A stretch of 64,000 bases of DNA. Origin: Viola odorata. Its lineage: Eukaryota > Streptophyta > Magnoliopsida > Malpighiales > Violaceae. The position numbers and the translations under genes were made by a program. Location of the stretch: NCBI GenBank assembly GCA_963691705.1, contig OY829538.1:29904836-29968835 (forward strand). Direction: 5' to 3'. The notes under the pieces are model-generated. The model saw only the letters and a list, made by a program, of their open reading frames with translations. It was not told the origin of the DNA and searched no databases. Position 1 is the stretch's first letter, and each line of letters begins with the position of its first letter. Of this stretch, positions 43,319 to 55,700 are shown in pieces.

Positions 43319-45145
43319 AATTATGCAGAAATGTAGAATTATATAAAGTGAGGGCAGCACTCGCACTTCATATGTTTTGACAAAAGGTAAATGAGGGTTA
43401 AAATGTACCTTTGATTCAAGGCAACTTACCTTGGCTCGAGCCTTCTGACGACTCAATGTGAATTCGCGAATGGTTGTCTTGGACGACCATTCCGCTCTTC
43501 TCAATTTGATTGGATTCGTTCGACAAAATCCGCGGTGAGGGCATTACAACGACGTTTCATGGAAGACCCATGGTTGATGTGATTCCATCAAAGCGTATCC
43601 GTATCCTGTAAAATAGGAAGGAAGCGAATTCAAAGCAGTAACAGATAGAAAAAGAGAGAGCAAACGACCTATGTGAGAAAATATCAAAATATTCCTACAT
43701 TTACCCTTGGCTTGCCCCCAAGTTTTTTTGTTTGGAAAAAAATGCCTTTTTTTGTTTTAAGAAAATAAATTCAAGCATTCTTTTTTGGATAAAACGTTCG
43801 TCCAATTTTCGTTATATGAATATGATTGCTTTAAGTCTAGATAACGTCTGCGTCTTGTTCAGGAAATAACGACCTCAAGAACAAGACTTTCCCATGATAT
43901 GTAGCCGTAAGCAAACCTCGCTAGATATTAGTGTTTGCGCTCACGCTCCGAAAACAGGGCTATGTGTTTACACTCCAAAAAATGCAATAAACATAGCACA
44001 AAAATTAAATTTACAATGTCGATCCGAGTGAATAGACTTCAAATGAAGATGCACATGCATGGGCCTGCTAATAATCAAAAGGACTTTGCGAGGGAGAAAA
44101 AAGGAATTTGTAGAAAGGTATTGTGTTTGTTTTTTTTTTTTTTTTTTTTTTTGGTGTTAAATGAGTTTGTGCTCGACGACTGATTGTGATGAGGAAAAAT
44201 TGAGATGAACGATGCTCGACGATTTGATTGTGGCGAAGAGCAAAGTACATGAATTTTTTTTCTTCTTTTGCTGAGGCGTTCTTCTTCATGGTGATCCTTG
44301 CGATCTTGATTGACTTTTCTTTTTCTTTTTCCTTTTTTTTTTTTTTTTTGCACTTGCTTCCGTTTTTATTGGTTTGGTTCTTGAGACACCTTTTCTTTGT
44401 ATTTCTTTCTTCTCTTTTTCCCCCTTCTCTCTCTTTTTTTTTTTTTTTTGTTTTCTCTCTTTCGTTTCCCCTCTTTTTTTCTTGTAGGTACTAATAGCAT
44501 GTGAAGCAAGTGCACTTTTTGTTTGGTCTATCCTCCTCTCTGTCTCTGGCAGAGGCCTCCATGTCTTGTTTTATTTGACCTTCTTTTGACGTTGATTTGT
44601 CAGTGATCCTCTAAGGGCTCCCTCGTCATTCCCTTATTTTGATGTGTAACTCCAATTTTGGCGGTCCCACTCGAGCACTAACTCACTTGGTTAAAAGGCT
44701 TTTGGGTGTTTGATGGAGTTGTACATGGTATACCAAATATGTGTTTTGGGGGTAAAAAGGTAAAAAATGAAAATGTGGAAGAAGAGCAAAGCAAAGTCCC
44801 CTGTCATCTTTACTGCTATCCCATGTCTGATAGTTCATGTACCCTGGATATTATGGAAATCTAATTAGCACCTAGTTTAGCATTTTACACTCATGAAAGA
44901 AACCAGGCGTGAAGGCCCAAAATACTCACAGGGATATGTTTATGATTGCTTACATCTAAACATGCCATAGATATAAGAGTGAACAAACAAGATCATGTAT
45001 GTTTACGTAGTTTTTAATGAACTCACAAGTTAAAAATGATGGATGTGCTTGATTTACAATGTTCAAAACGTGGGATTTTTGTTTTCCCCCCCTTTTTTTT
45101 CCCCAAGTCGCACGTGCATAAAGGGAAAATTTTGCGAAAACTAAG
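43319..45145. other. Non-coding 3' region of the Tat element
   Basis: No coding frame with a recognisable motif. It contains T-runs at about 44130-44152, 44333-44350 and 44432-44449. Confidence 0.6.
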
Positions 45146-45149
45146 GGTT

Positions 45150-45870
45150 TTAGTCAACATTACGCACGCACTCTTGCAACAATGTAAATAGCGGGGATTT
45201 AAAATTGCGAAAATGTAAATTGCAAAAACATAAATTACAGAAACGTAATTTGCGAAAACGAAAATTGTAAAATGTGAAAGGACAACTTCCCTGAAAAATG
45301 AGCTTGGACATTTTTCGACACCTTCTTTTGGTCGTCACTTCACTTGCTTGCCCCCCCGAGTTTACAAGTCTCGTTGCACCTGAAACGTAAAACTACGGAA
45401 ATGTAAATCGTGAAGTCATCAATTGCGAAAACGTGAAAGTACGACTTCCCTGAAAAATGAGCTTGGATATTTTTCGACACCTTCTTTTGGTCGTCACTTC
45501 GCTTGCTTGCCCCCCCCCCCCCGAGTTTACAAGTCTCGTTGCACCTGAAATGTAAAACTATGGAAATGTAAATTGTGAAGACATAAATTGCGAAAACGTG
45601 GAAGGACAACTTCCCTGAAAAATGAGCTTTGACATTTTTCAACGCCTTCCTTTTGTCGTTACTTCATTTGCTTGCCCCCCCGAGTTTACAAGTCTCGTTG
45701 CACTTGAAATGTAAAACTACGGAAATGTAAATTGTGAAGACATAAATTGCGAAAATGTGGAAGGACAACTTCCCTGAAAAATGAGCTTTGACATTTTTCA
45801 ACGCCTTCCTTTTGTCGTTACTTCATTTGCTTGCCCCCCCGAGTTTACAAGTCTCGTTGCACCTGAAGGC
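45150..45870. repeat. Tandem repeat, four units of about 160 bp
   Basis: The motif CTTCCCTGAAAAATGAGCTT recurs at 45286, 45445, 45610 and 45769 (spacings 159, 165, 159). Each is followed by a run of seven to fourteen C's and CGAGTTTACAAGTCTCGTTG. The C-run length varies between units. Confidence 0.9.
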
Positions 45871-46224
45871 TAGCCATTATGTTCTTGAATAACGTTCTGG
45901 ATGTAAACGGCCTCCCCATAGCCGTCGTTCGCGGGTACGAAGAAAGCACTATACGTTAAACCATGGATGACAGCATACATCCATCCGTCATGCAACTGTA
46001 AAACTTAGCATTTGATTAGTGGGGGTTAGTTCAACCGCGGGTCTTGTGACTCTAACTACTCCCTGGCGCTGCCGACACCACACTTCCTTTATTTAACTCG
46101 AGATTTAACACGCAGATTTTAAGAAGAGAAAGCTCTCATTTTATTGATTTAGAACAAATATTAAGTAGTTTGGTCGAGAAGAACCCTATGTCCTTTCAGT
46201 CGACGAGATACAACCTACAGATTT

Positions 46225-46944
46225 CTACGCAAAATACATCCTGACAGCATCCGCGTTCACGGGTCTTGGCAGATCATCCCCATCCATTTTGGTGAGCAAC
46301 AGGGCCCCTCCCGAGAATACGCTCTTGACAACGTATGGACCTTCGTACTTTGGGGCCCACTTTCCTTGACTCTCCTCCTGATGAGGAAGAATTTTCTTCA
46401 ACACTAAATCCCTGATCTTGAACTCGCGTGGCCGCACTTTCTTGTTATAAGCGCTAGCCATTCTCTTTTGATATAACTGGGCATGACACATAGCGGCCAA
46501 GCGTTTCTCCGAGATGAGATTCAATTGCTCATATCTCACTCTCGCCCAATCTGACTCTTCTACTCCTGATTCAGCCAAGACTCTGCGGGAGGGAATCTCT
46601 ACCTCAAGTGGTATCACTGCTTCCATGCCGTAGACCAAAGAGTAAGGGGTCGCTCCCGTAGAAGTGCGAATTGCGATCCTATAGGCGTGTAAGGCGAAAG
46701 GAAGCATGTCATGCCAATCTTTGTGTGTGACTACCATTTTCTGAATGATTTTCTTTAAATTCTTGTTTGCGGCTTTGACCGCGCAATTCATCTTTGGTCG
46801 GTAAGGCGAGGAGTTGCGGTGTTTTATCTTCCATTGTTGGCATAGATCATTGATCATCTTTCCATTTAGATTGGTACCGTTATCGGTGATGATCATTTCG
46901 GGGACTCCATAGCGGTAAATGATGTTCTTCTCGATGAACTGCAT
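46225..46944 (-). pseudogene. Tat integrase, C-terminal two thirds
   Basis: Contains 'GVPEMIITDNGTNLNG' (second catalytic Asp), 'SPYRPKMNCAVKAANKN', 'LPFALHAYRIAIRTSTGATP', 'LVYGMEAVIPLEVEIPS' and a C-terminal 'KWAPKYEGPYVVKSVFSGGA'. The catalytic glutamate of the usual AVEAAN motif is replaced by Lys (codon at 46774-46776), so strand transfer would be lost. It is separated from the upstream part by a TAG at 46987-46989. Confidence 0.9.
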
Positions 46945-46986
46945 GGTCGTCTTTTGAGTAATGCTTGAGTAAGAAGCGACTTCTAC

Positions 46987-48443
46987 CTATTTGGTGAAGT
47001 AATCGATCGCCACAAGGATGAAGCGATGACCATTGGAGGCTTTCGGATGAATCTGACCGATGATATCAATTCCCCACCTGGCGAAAGGCCAAGGCGACGT
47101 CATGCTAAAAAGGGGTGCCGGAGGGACGTGAAGGTGGTCCGCGTAGACTTGGAACTTGTGGCATTTCCGGAAATAATCAATGCAGTCTCTTTCGATGGTG
47201 AGCCAAAAATAACCTTGCCTCATGATTTGCCTTGCCATCATATGTCCACTAGCATGCGTGGAGCAAACCCCTTCGTGAATTTCGGTCATGATTTTCTTAG
47301 CTTCGAGAACAGTGACGCAACGAAGTAAGGCCCCATCCGCCCTTCTCTTGTACAACACCTTGCCGTCAAGATAGAAGTCCAAAGCCAAACGTTGAAGCGT
47401 TTTCTTACTACTTTGACTCGCCCCCGGCGGATACTCTCGATAATTGATGAACCGGACCAAATCGTGGAACCACGGGTTCCCGTCGGGCTCATCTTCCAAT
47501 GTGGCACAGCAGGCCGGTGTTTCTTTTACTTCCACCCTCAATGGTTGCAGCATTATCCCGCATTCTAATTTGAACATCGAGGCCAAAGTGGCCAATGCAT
47601 CCGCGAAGCGGTTCTTGTCTCGATCGATCCGGTCGAACTTGGTTTCTTCAAATTCTCCCATGACTTGGGTGAGCAACCTTTGATAAGGTATTAGCTTGGA
47701 ATCTCGGGTTTGCCATAAATCTTGAGCTTGATAGATGACGAGGGCCGAGTCTCCAAAAATTTTCAACTTTTTCACCTTTAGGTCAATGGCTGCCATCAAG
47801 CCGCTAACACATGCCTCATATTTGGCGACGTTGTTGGTGCATGGAAAATTCAATTTGCATGCCACGGGGAATTGTTGACCATCTGGGGCTATGACTACAA
47901 CACCTACCCCTTTTCCTGAGAGGTTCACCGTGCCATCGAAGAACATGGTCCACCAATCATCTTCTTCTAAATCTTCCGTGGTCTCATCGTTGATTACCAT
48001 GATGTCCTCATCGGGGAAGTCAAACTTTATAGGCTCGTACTCGTCCATGGCATTATCGGCTAAGTGGTCAGCGAGAGCGCTTGCCTTGACTGCCTTTCGC
48101 GTCACATATACGATCTCGTATTCGGCCAACAAAACTTGCCATCTAAAAATCCGACTTGATAAGTATGGCTTCTCGAAGATGTATTTCAAAGGGTCCATGC
48201 GAGAAATCAGCCACGTCGTGTGGTATAACATGTATTGTCTGAGTCTTCGGGCACTCCATGCTAAAGCACAACAGGTTTGTTCCAAAGCAGAATAGCGCAT
48301 TCGTTAAACTTCTTACTCAAGTAGTAGATGGCTTGCTCGCGTCTTCCGGAGTCATCGTGTTGCCCTAAGACGCACCCCATGGTGTTGGTTGTGACTATTA
48401 AATAGATGAGCAAATGGCGTCCTGGAGTAGGAGGGACCAGCAC
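46987..48443 (-). pseudogene. Tat RNase H, archaeal-like RNase H and integrase N-terminus
   Basis: The first RNase H spans 48443-48040 ('YYLSKKFNEC', 'ALEQTCCALAWSARRLRQYM', 'ALADHLAD'), with a frame break near 48290 caused by a short deletion. A second RNase H follows ('WTMFFDGTVNLSGKGVGVVV', 'AKYEACVSGLMAAIDL', 'IFGDSALVI', 'NRFADALATLASMF'; about 47940-47560), the archaeal-like aRNH typical of the Tat lineage. The integrase start has 'GHMMARQIMRQGYFWLTIER' and 'WGIDIIGQIHPKASNGHRF' with the first catalytic Asp. The usual Trp after 'AIDYFTK' is a TAG. Confidence 0.9.
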
Positions 48444-48521
48444 CGGTGGATTTTGTAGATATGTCTTGATTCTCTCGAAGACCCTCTGACAATCTTCATC
48501 CCATTCAGCCTCTCCATTTTT

Positions 48522-49656
48522 TCATAACATTTTGAACATTGGCTCACAAGTGAGTGTCAACTGGCTGATAAAGCGGGTGATGTAGTTAATACGCCCTAAG
48601 AAGCTCCGCACCTCTTTTTCCGTCCTGGGAGAAGGTAGCTCTTGAATGGCTTTCACTTTATCTGGGTCTACCTCTATGCCTCTGTTCCTGATAATGAACC
48701 CTAGCAATTTCCTGGATGTTACTCCGAAAGTACACTTGGTGGCGTTCAAGCGTAAACGAAATTGTCGTAATCTTTCGAAAACCTTCTTTAGGATATCTAC
48801 ATGATCTTGTTCTCCATGAGACTTGGCAATCATATCATCGACATAAATTTCAACCTCTTTATGCATCATGTCATGAAAAAGAGTGACAGCGGTGCGTTGG
48901 TAAGTGGCACCCGCGTTTTTTAATCCAAAAGGCATCACTTTGTAGCGAAAGGTCCCCCAAGGCGTGATGAAGGTTGTCTTCTCTCTATCTTCCGGAGCCA
49001 TCTTGATTTGATTGTATCCTGAAAACCCATCCATGAAGGAGAACATGTCACTGTGAGCGGCGCTGTCCATTAGGATATCGATATGAGGGAGTGGGAAGTC
49101 ATCTTTGGGGCTTGCTCGATTGAGGTCTCTAAAGTCCACACACATGCGGACCTTCCCGTCTTTCTTTGGCACAGGTATGATATTGGCGACCCATTCTGGA
49201 TATTCGGCGACCTTTAAGAAACCCGCCTCTAGTTGTTTAGTAACTTCCTCTTTTATTTTTAAAAGGAGGTCTGGATGCATTCTTCGGAGTTTTTGCTTTA
49301 TGGGCTTGAACTCGGGTTTTAAAGGTATGTGGTGTTGGACTATGCTAGGATCGAGACCGGGCATATTGTCATAAGACCAAGCGAATACGTCCGAGTATTC
49401 CTTGAGGAGGGAGATCATCTTTTCTTTCTGAGTAGAGTTTAAAGTCGTTCCGATCTTGACGATTTTTTGATTTTCTTCGCTTGCCCCCAAGTTTATTTCT
49501 TCCAACTCCTCCTGATGAGGAATTATTTCTTTCTCTGAACTCTCGACTAAACGGGCCAACTCACGCGGAACCTCGCCTTCGTCTTCTGTTGCGGCAAAGA
49601 TTTCCTCATCGGCAAAGACATAGGGTGTATCAAGACCAATCGGTTTAACATTTATC
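48522..49656 (-). pseudogene. Tat reverse transcriptase
   Basis: The likely second exon starts at 49656 after an AG acceptor. It contains 'DVFAWSYDNMPGLDPSIVQH', 'GKVRMCVDFRDLNRASPKDD', 'SFMDGFSGYNQIKMAPED', 'PFGLKNAGATYQR' and the catalytic YVDD at 48845-48834, then 'LGFIIRNRGIEVDPDKVKAI'. The frame ends in a TGA at 48522, where the family has Arg (CGA), after 'EPMFKML'. The RT residues needed for catalysis are intact. Confidence 0.92.
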
Positions 49657-49902
49657 CTGAAAAATAAAACGCGAACAATAAAAGACATTTGGAAAAAGGG
49701 TTAAATATGTTTATTTATTTTTAAACCGAAGGGGAACGCAAGTTCCTATAAAAGACAACAAAACGTGCATACATATATATATATATATTTTTTGTTTTTT
49801 ATCTTTTTTTGTTTTTTTTTGTTTTTTGTTTTTTGTTTTTTTTTAAACCGAAGGGGAACGCAAGTTCCTATAAAAGACAACAAAACGTGTATCTATAATT
49901 AC
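49657..49902 (-). other. Probable intron between Tat protease and RT
   Basis: The gag-pro frame ends in TAA at 49899, but a GT donor at 49902-49901 and an acceptor after a T-rich tract (TTTTATTTTTCAG, AG at 49658-49657) would remove 246 bp and join the pro and RT frames in phase. Ogre elements are known to have a spliced intron at this place. The intron holds a directly repeated 47-bp segment (about 49722-49770 and 49843-49890) and long T-runs. Confidence 0.6.
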
Positions 49903-50987
49903 ACGTGGACATCAGGAAGTGTGATGACGGTCCAATTGCGCACGGGCCCCCTAGACTTCTTCACGAAAATGGCCGAGCCTTGAGACGACGCTTCTTCTTC
50001 GAGTGTGCAAACATGGAAATCCGAAGCCACACTGACTGTGGTTGAGTTCGAGTTGACAATTTCAGCTGCGAAAGGGAAAGTGGTTCTAAGGTGCGGGATA
50101 CTCATGCTATAAGAAGGCTTAGGACGCCCAAAGAGCTTGGCTAGCTGCTTCTCTTTCTTTTCCTCAGAGACCCTCATGAGATCGGCCTTGGTCGGTTGAT
50201 ACCCCAACCCGAAGCGGTCCCCAAACTTCTTAGGCGGCGCTAGGCCCTTTGCGCCCTTTAGCATGGCTCCTAGCCTTTTCCCTAGCTGAGAGTTGTCTTT
50301 CGACGTCACATGGGTAACTATGATGGCCTCCTTGGGAACTTGGGTTTTGAGGATGGGCGATCCCTCCTCTATCCATTCTGCGTTAACTATTTCGAAAGCT
50401 TGGAATGAGCTCTCCATGGTTTCGGTAGCCTCGATGTAAGGCACGGATGAATGCTTTGCTAGAATCAAAGCCTCTTCTGCTCTTATGGTAATGAGGACGC
50501 CATCCTTTACATACTTAAGGCATTGATGCAAGGATGAGGGAACGACCCTTGCCGCGTGGATCCAAGGTCGCCCTAAGAGCATGCTGTATGCGGGTTCGAT
50601 TTCCATGATTTGGAATGTCAAGGTAAACGTGTGGGGCCCTATTACCATATCCAAATCAAGGTTTCTGATAATCTCTCGGATGGTTTCGTCGAATGCACGG
50701 GCCAACATTCCACTCGGCTTCAGAAGGGCCATGTCTATTGGTAATTGTGCGAGGACATGCTTGGGCATGACGTTCAGTGCGGACCCATTATCAATTAAAG
50801 CCTTGGCTATGACGTGGCCCTTACATTCCACCGTTATGTAGAGGGCTTTGTTGTGATTCGTCCCCTCGGGGTCAATTTCCTCTTCGGAGAAGGTGATGGT
50901 ACTTAGAGCTTGGATTCTCCCTACGAGGTTTCCCACTCCTTCCACGGTGATGTCTTTAGTCACGAAAGCTTCATTCAAGACTTTCAA
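49903..50987 (-). pseudogene. Tat protease region
   Basis: In frame with gag but separated by TGA at 50994. It has 'LNEAFVTKDITVEGVGNLVG', the aspartic protease motif 'AKALIDNGSALNVMPKHVL', 'TFTLTFQIMEIEPAYSMLLG' and 'RPWIHAARVVPSSLHQCLKY', then the family spacer 'FGLGYQPTKADLM'. The active site reads DNGSA, as is common in the Tat lineage. Confidence 0.88.
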
Positions 50988-50993
50988 AAGGGA

Positions 50994-53474
50994 TCAGCGA
51001 TGAGGTTCAGATGTGAGGATCAATTCCATTATGGAGATACGAGCTGGAGTCTTCTTTAATTGTTCAATGACATTGAACTCGCTTCTTTTCATGATTTTCA
51101 GGAATTCAGCCGCATCGCTTTCAGTTACGGGTTCGTTCACCCCTTGCTCTTTTTCCACTATTTCCTCAGGAATCAATGGGCTTTTCCCTTTGGCCAGCCT
51201 TTGCTTCTCAACTTCTTCTGAAATGTAGCATCTCCCGGTGCGAGTCATGCCCCCAATGTTAAAGATTTCGGTTGCCGATGTAGCGAAGGAAGGAGTTGCA
51301 ACGACCGTGTATCCGTAGTCAAATGGGACGGCGTGCAAGTCTTTGCTAGGAGTGTTCTGAGCAAACTTGAAGACTAGCTTGAAGGGCGTTGCAACGGGTG
51401 TCTCGGCCTGAGATACGCATTTGAAGGTATATGGGAAGGGAGGTCCATCCCCAACGACACCGATTTCCTCTATCTCGAGTGCTTTCCTTCCAACTTGAAT
51501 AACCCCAAAATCCACAAGTTGTTTTAATTTTTCTACAAAAAGACCGCAATCATTGATTTCATGGTCTCTTGCTTGATGACAAAACAAACAAACGCTCAAA
51601 CCCTCCTGCGAGCGCAGTATGTAACCACTTTTGACTAGTGTGGCGAAGAGCCTTTCCCGAGGCAACTCCAAGATGAGAGGGAAGGGATCTTTAGCCTTTT
51701 CCAAGGAGATGGCGCTCACCCCTCCGCTTCCTTGGGCGTGGTTTGGGAGAGGGTTGGTGGTGATGTTAGGTCCTTTAGCCAATCCTTCGAAGGAAAACCA
51801 TCCACTTTTGATTAGTTGTTGCACCTTCATCTTGAAGGCATAGCAATTATCCATTGTGTGACCTGGAGCCCCTGCATGGTATTCGCACTTTGCGCTGGGG
51901 TCATACCACTTGGGGTAAGGAGGTAGTACGGGTTGGGGAGGAATTGGCACAATTTGTCCAGTGGCTAGGAGGTGTTTGTAAATTTTCCCTGCAGGAAGAG
52001 GAAGGGGTGGTGGTGGTTCCCGCTGGAAACGGTTAGCTTGAGTTGTTCGGTTGCTAGGGTTCTTTGGCGGGTTATATGGTCTAGGTTGTGCAGGTTGTGG
52101 CATTTGTGGCGTGGGATATGGATAAGGTGGGAATGGCGTGGGGTATTGCGGAGCCACATTAGCATTGGGCATTGGTGGAGGGAAAAATGGTGATTGATAT
52201 GGTGATGGCGCGTGGTATGGTGGTGGTGCAAAGGGTTGCCGATAGTTGGGCTGGTGAGATACAAAGCCGATCTCCTTTTTCACAAGAGGCACTTTCTTGG
52301 GTGTTGCTTCGGGAGCGACGATTCTCCCTGTCTTGATCCCCTGCTCGACTCTTTCGGCTATCAGGACCATATCAGAAAAACTGTTCGACGGATTAGAGAT
52401 GAGGTACATGTAGTAAGGGGTTTTGAAGGTGTTCACAAAGATGGCCATGAGCTCTTTGTCGCTTAGTGGTGGAGAAATCCTAGCTGCTAACTCCCTCCAT
52501 CTTTGAGCGTAGGTTTTCACTGTTTCGCCAACTGTCTTTTCGAGATCCTGATGATCGGAGCGGTCTGGTGCCACCTCCATGTTGAACTTGTATTGCTTGA
52601 AGAAAGCATCAGATAGATCCCTCCAAGTCTTAATCTTAGCTCGGTCTAAACCCATGTACCAAGTCAAACCATGCTTGGCCAAACTCTCTATGAACAGATG
52701 GATCAGAAGAGGCTCATTGTGTATCATTTCGGTCATCTTATTGCAATAGGCCTTAAGGTGAGTCTTTGGGCACTCGACCCCAGTGTACTTCTCGAAATCC
52801 GGAACTTTGTACTTAGGAGGCATCACAATCCCTGGGACCATGCACATGTCTGCTGGGCCTGTAGGGTCAAAGGGGTCCGTTCCTTCAATGGCTCTGAGCC
52901 TTTCCTCTAGTAGGCTTAATCTATCCATATTCGGCCTCTCCATAACGACCATGCTAGGACCTAGGGGTAGTAGGGGTTCTGATGTGAATGGTGGTTGCGT
53001 CGGATTGACGAAAGGAGGACGAATTCCTGTAGGATCGAGGATCATGCCTTGAGTGTAGTGGCCCTGAGGAGGGCAACGGCTTTGGGATTCCTGATGAATC
53101 TGAGTTTTACCAGGGTCCAAGGTGAGGTTGACTAAGGAATGCTGCAGAGCTGCAGTAGCTTCTTCACCTGTGTTGACTACAGGATTTGTGGTGATAGGTC
53201 TGACGAACGGACTATTCCACTGCCATTGACCCGTGGGCCCTGTGAATGACTGGGGTACCGAAGGTCCAACTATGGTGGATGAAGAAGGTCCCATCATCTG
53301 AGTAGGATCAAAACCGGGTGGGAACTCTGAGGTGGCTTCATCACGCTCCTTTTCGGCCTGAACGGCCCTCTCTGTAGTAACCCTGACCTGCTCTTCTAAC
53401 TCTGCTATTCTAGCAGCCAATCTCTCTTCTGTCTTCGCTTGTTCAGCCATTTTTCGCGCTTGAAGTCTAGTCAC
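50994..53474 (-). pseudogene. Tat gag polyprotein
   Basis: About 820 codons. The first ATG is at 53450 ('MAEQAKTEERLAARIAELEE', a coiled coil), and the frame opens slightly further upstream. The capsid region has 'VPDFEKYTGVECPKTHLKAY', 'HGLTWYMGLDRAKIKTWRDL' and 'DLEKTVGETVKTYAQRWREL'. A Pro-rich section follows, then the Tat-type knuckle 'CEYHAGAPGHTMDNCYAFK' and a second 'CLFCHQARDHEINDCGLF'. A TGA at 50994-50996 (CGA in relatives) interrupts gag and pro. A likely 3' splice site (T-rich tract then CAG) lies at about 53522, just upstream. Confidence 0.9.
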
Positions 53475-53779
53475 GGGGAGCCTAGGGGGAGTAGTTTTTC
53501 TTCAAGGAGCTATCGTTAACCTGAAAAAAATAAAAAAAGGCAATAAAAGGGTTAGTATCGGTGATGCGATCTCGAGGCCTCCACACTGCTTATTCACTCT
53601 TCCGGCCACACTTTCACTTGATACTTTGAGGATGGACGAGAAGATGATACTTTGGTGAAGATATACAGGAAGCTTTTATTCATTCCAACGATGCGACGTG
53701 ATCTTGGATGCTACCAATGGAAACCCTTGAAGCCAAATGGCGCGAGTATCTAATATTATCATGCTCGGAAAATCTCTAA

Positions 53780-55700
53780 ATCCATCGCCCAAAAAGGTTG
53801 ATTTTTGGTATTAGCATACTTCAATCTGTTATCGATAACTTTCATGTTTTGGCCGAGCTGTAATTCGGAATTCATCGTATCCATATTGGCCCGGGTAGAA
53901 GATCGCGCGGCTGAGACCGAGAAAACTGTCATCCTTACATCTAAATTATCTGCGAGAGATGGGCTCCTCTAAAGAATCCCATTTTTGGTGACGGAAATCT
54001 TCAATGTTCCGTGAACATCTTTCATGTTTTGGACGAGTGGAAATTCTGAGCCCATTGTATCTGTATTGATCAAAACAAAAGAACGCGCGGCTGAGACCGA
54101 GTTGAGTAGTTATCCTTACGCCTAAATTATTTGCGAGAGATGTGTTGCCCCGAATGCTCTGAAATTTGGTGTGGCCATACATCAATGTGTTACGAACATC
54201 TTTCGTGTTTTGGTTGAAAGAACATTCTGAGCCCATTGCATCGATATTAGCCAAAACAGATGAGCGCATCGCTGAACGAATGATTTTGGGGGTGAAAAAC
54301 TGATTTCGGAGCCGAAGCTAGCGGTATACCGCCAGGGGCCAGGCGGTATACCACCAGAGATGGCCTTTCGCGGGCCTTGCTTTTGGCTGAGGTTCACTAA
54401 TCCAAAAAATCTGAACTTTGGTAGGGACGCACTTTAACGTGTTACGAACATCTTTCGTGTTTTGGCCGAATGGAAATTCTGAGCCTAACACATTCATATT
54501 GGCCGAGACAAAAGATCGCGCGGCTGAGACCGAGAAAACTGTCCTCCTTATTCCCGAATTATTTGTGAGCGATGTGCCACTCGGAAAAATTTCATTTTTG
54601 GTATGGAAACTCTTTAAGGTGTTGTGAACATCTTTCGTGTTTTGGACAAGTGGAAATTCTTAGCCGATTGTGTTGATATTGGCCAGAAAAAAAGAACGGG
54701 CAGCTGTGACCGAGTGGAGTAGTTATCCTTACGCCTAAATTATTTCCGAGAGATGTGTCACCCCGAATGCTCTGAAATTTGGTGTGGGTGAATTTCAGCA
54801 TGTTGGAAACATCTTTCATGTTTCGGTCGAAAGAAAATTCTGAGCTCATCGCATTGATATTAGCCAAAACAAATGAGCGCGCGGCTGAACGAATGATTTT
54901 GGGGGTGAAAAACTGATTACGGAGCCGAAGCTAGCGGTATACCGCCAGGGGCCAGGCGGTATACCGCCAGAGATGGCCTTTCACGGGCCTTGCTTTTGGC
55001 TGAGTTGCACTGCTCCACAAATTCTGAAATTTGGTAGACACACACTTCAACGTGTTACGAACATCTTTTGTGTTTTGGCCGAATGGAAATTCTGAGCCTA
55101 ACGCATTCATATTGGCCGAGACAAAAGATCGCGTGGCTGAGACCGAGAAAACTGTCCTCCTTATTCCCGAATTATTTGTGAGCGATGTGCTGCTCGGAAA
55201 AATTCCATTTTTGGTATGGAAACTCTTTAAGGTGTTGTGAACATCTTTTGTATTTTGGCCAAGCGGAAAGTATTAGCCGATTGTGTTGATGTTGGCCAGA
55301 ACAAAAGAACGCGCAGCTGTGACCGAGAAGAAACGACTGTCCTTGCGCTTCGAAATTGTTTGTGAAATATTGGTCGCCCAGAACTTCATGAAAGTTTTCA
55401 AAGTTAAACTTCAACATGTTGGGAACATCTTTCATGTTTTGGCTGAGTGGAAACTCCGAGCCAATCATCTCCGTTTTGGCCAAGACAAAAGATCGCGCAG
55501 CTGGGACCGAGTAGCAGCTGCCCTTGCGTTTCGATTTTTTTTGTGAGAGATGTGCTGTTCCGAAAATTATGAAATTTGGTAAGGGTGGAGTCTTATGTGT
55601 TACGAACATTTTTCATGTTTCGGTTGAGTGAAATTTTGGGGCCAAACGTATTCAGATTGGCCGAGACAAAAGAGTGTGCAGCTGAAGCCAAAATAACTAC
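53780..55700. repeat. About 180-bp tandem repeat with a 612-bp higher-order period
   Basis: A core like CATCTTTCGTGTTTTGGCCG followed by GGAAATTCTGAGCC recurs at about 53838, 54020, 54200, 54449, 54626, 54811, 55063, 55240, 55427 and 55608. Spacings cycle 177-185-250, so every third unit is longer. The extra 70 bp in the long unit contains the palindrome GCGGTATACCGC twice (54321-54355 and 54934-54968). The array lies between ORF1 and gag of the Tat element. Frames of 70-145 codons in it are not genes. Confidence 0.92.

Noticed and set aside
44068..44494. Lys-rich and Phe-rich frames around T-runs
   Set aside because: Homopolymer artefacts with no conserved motif.
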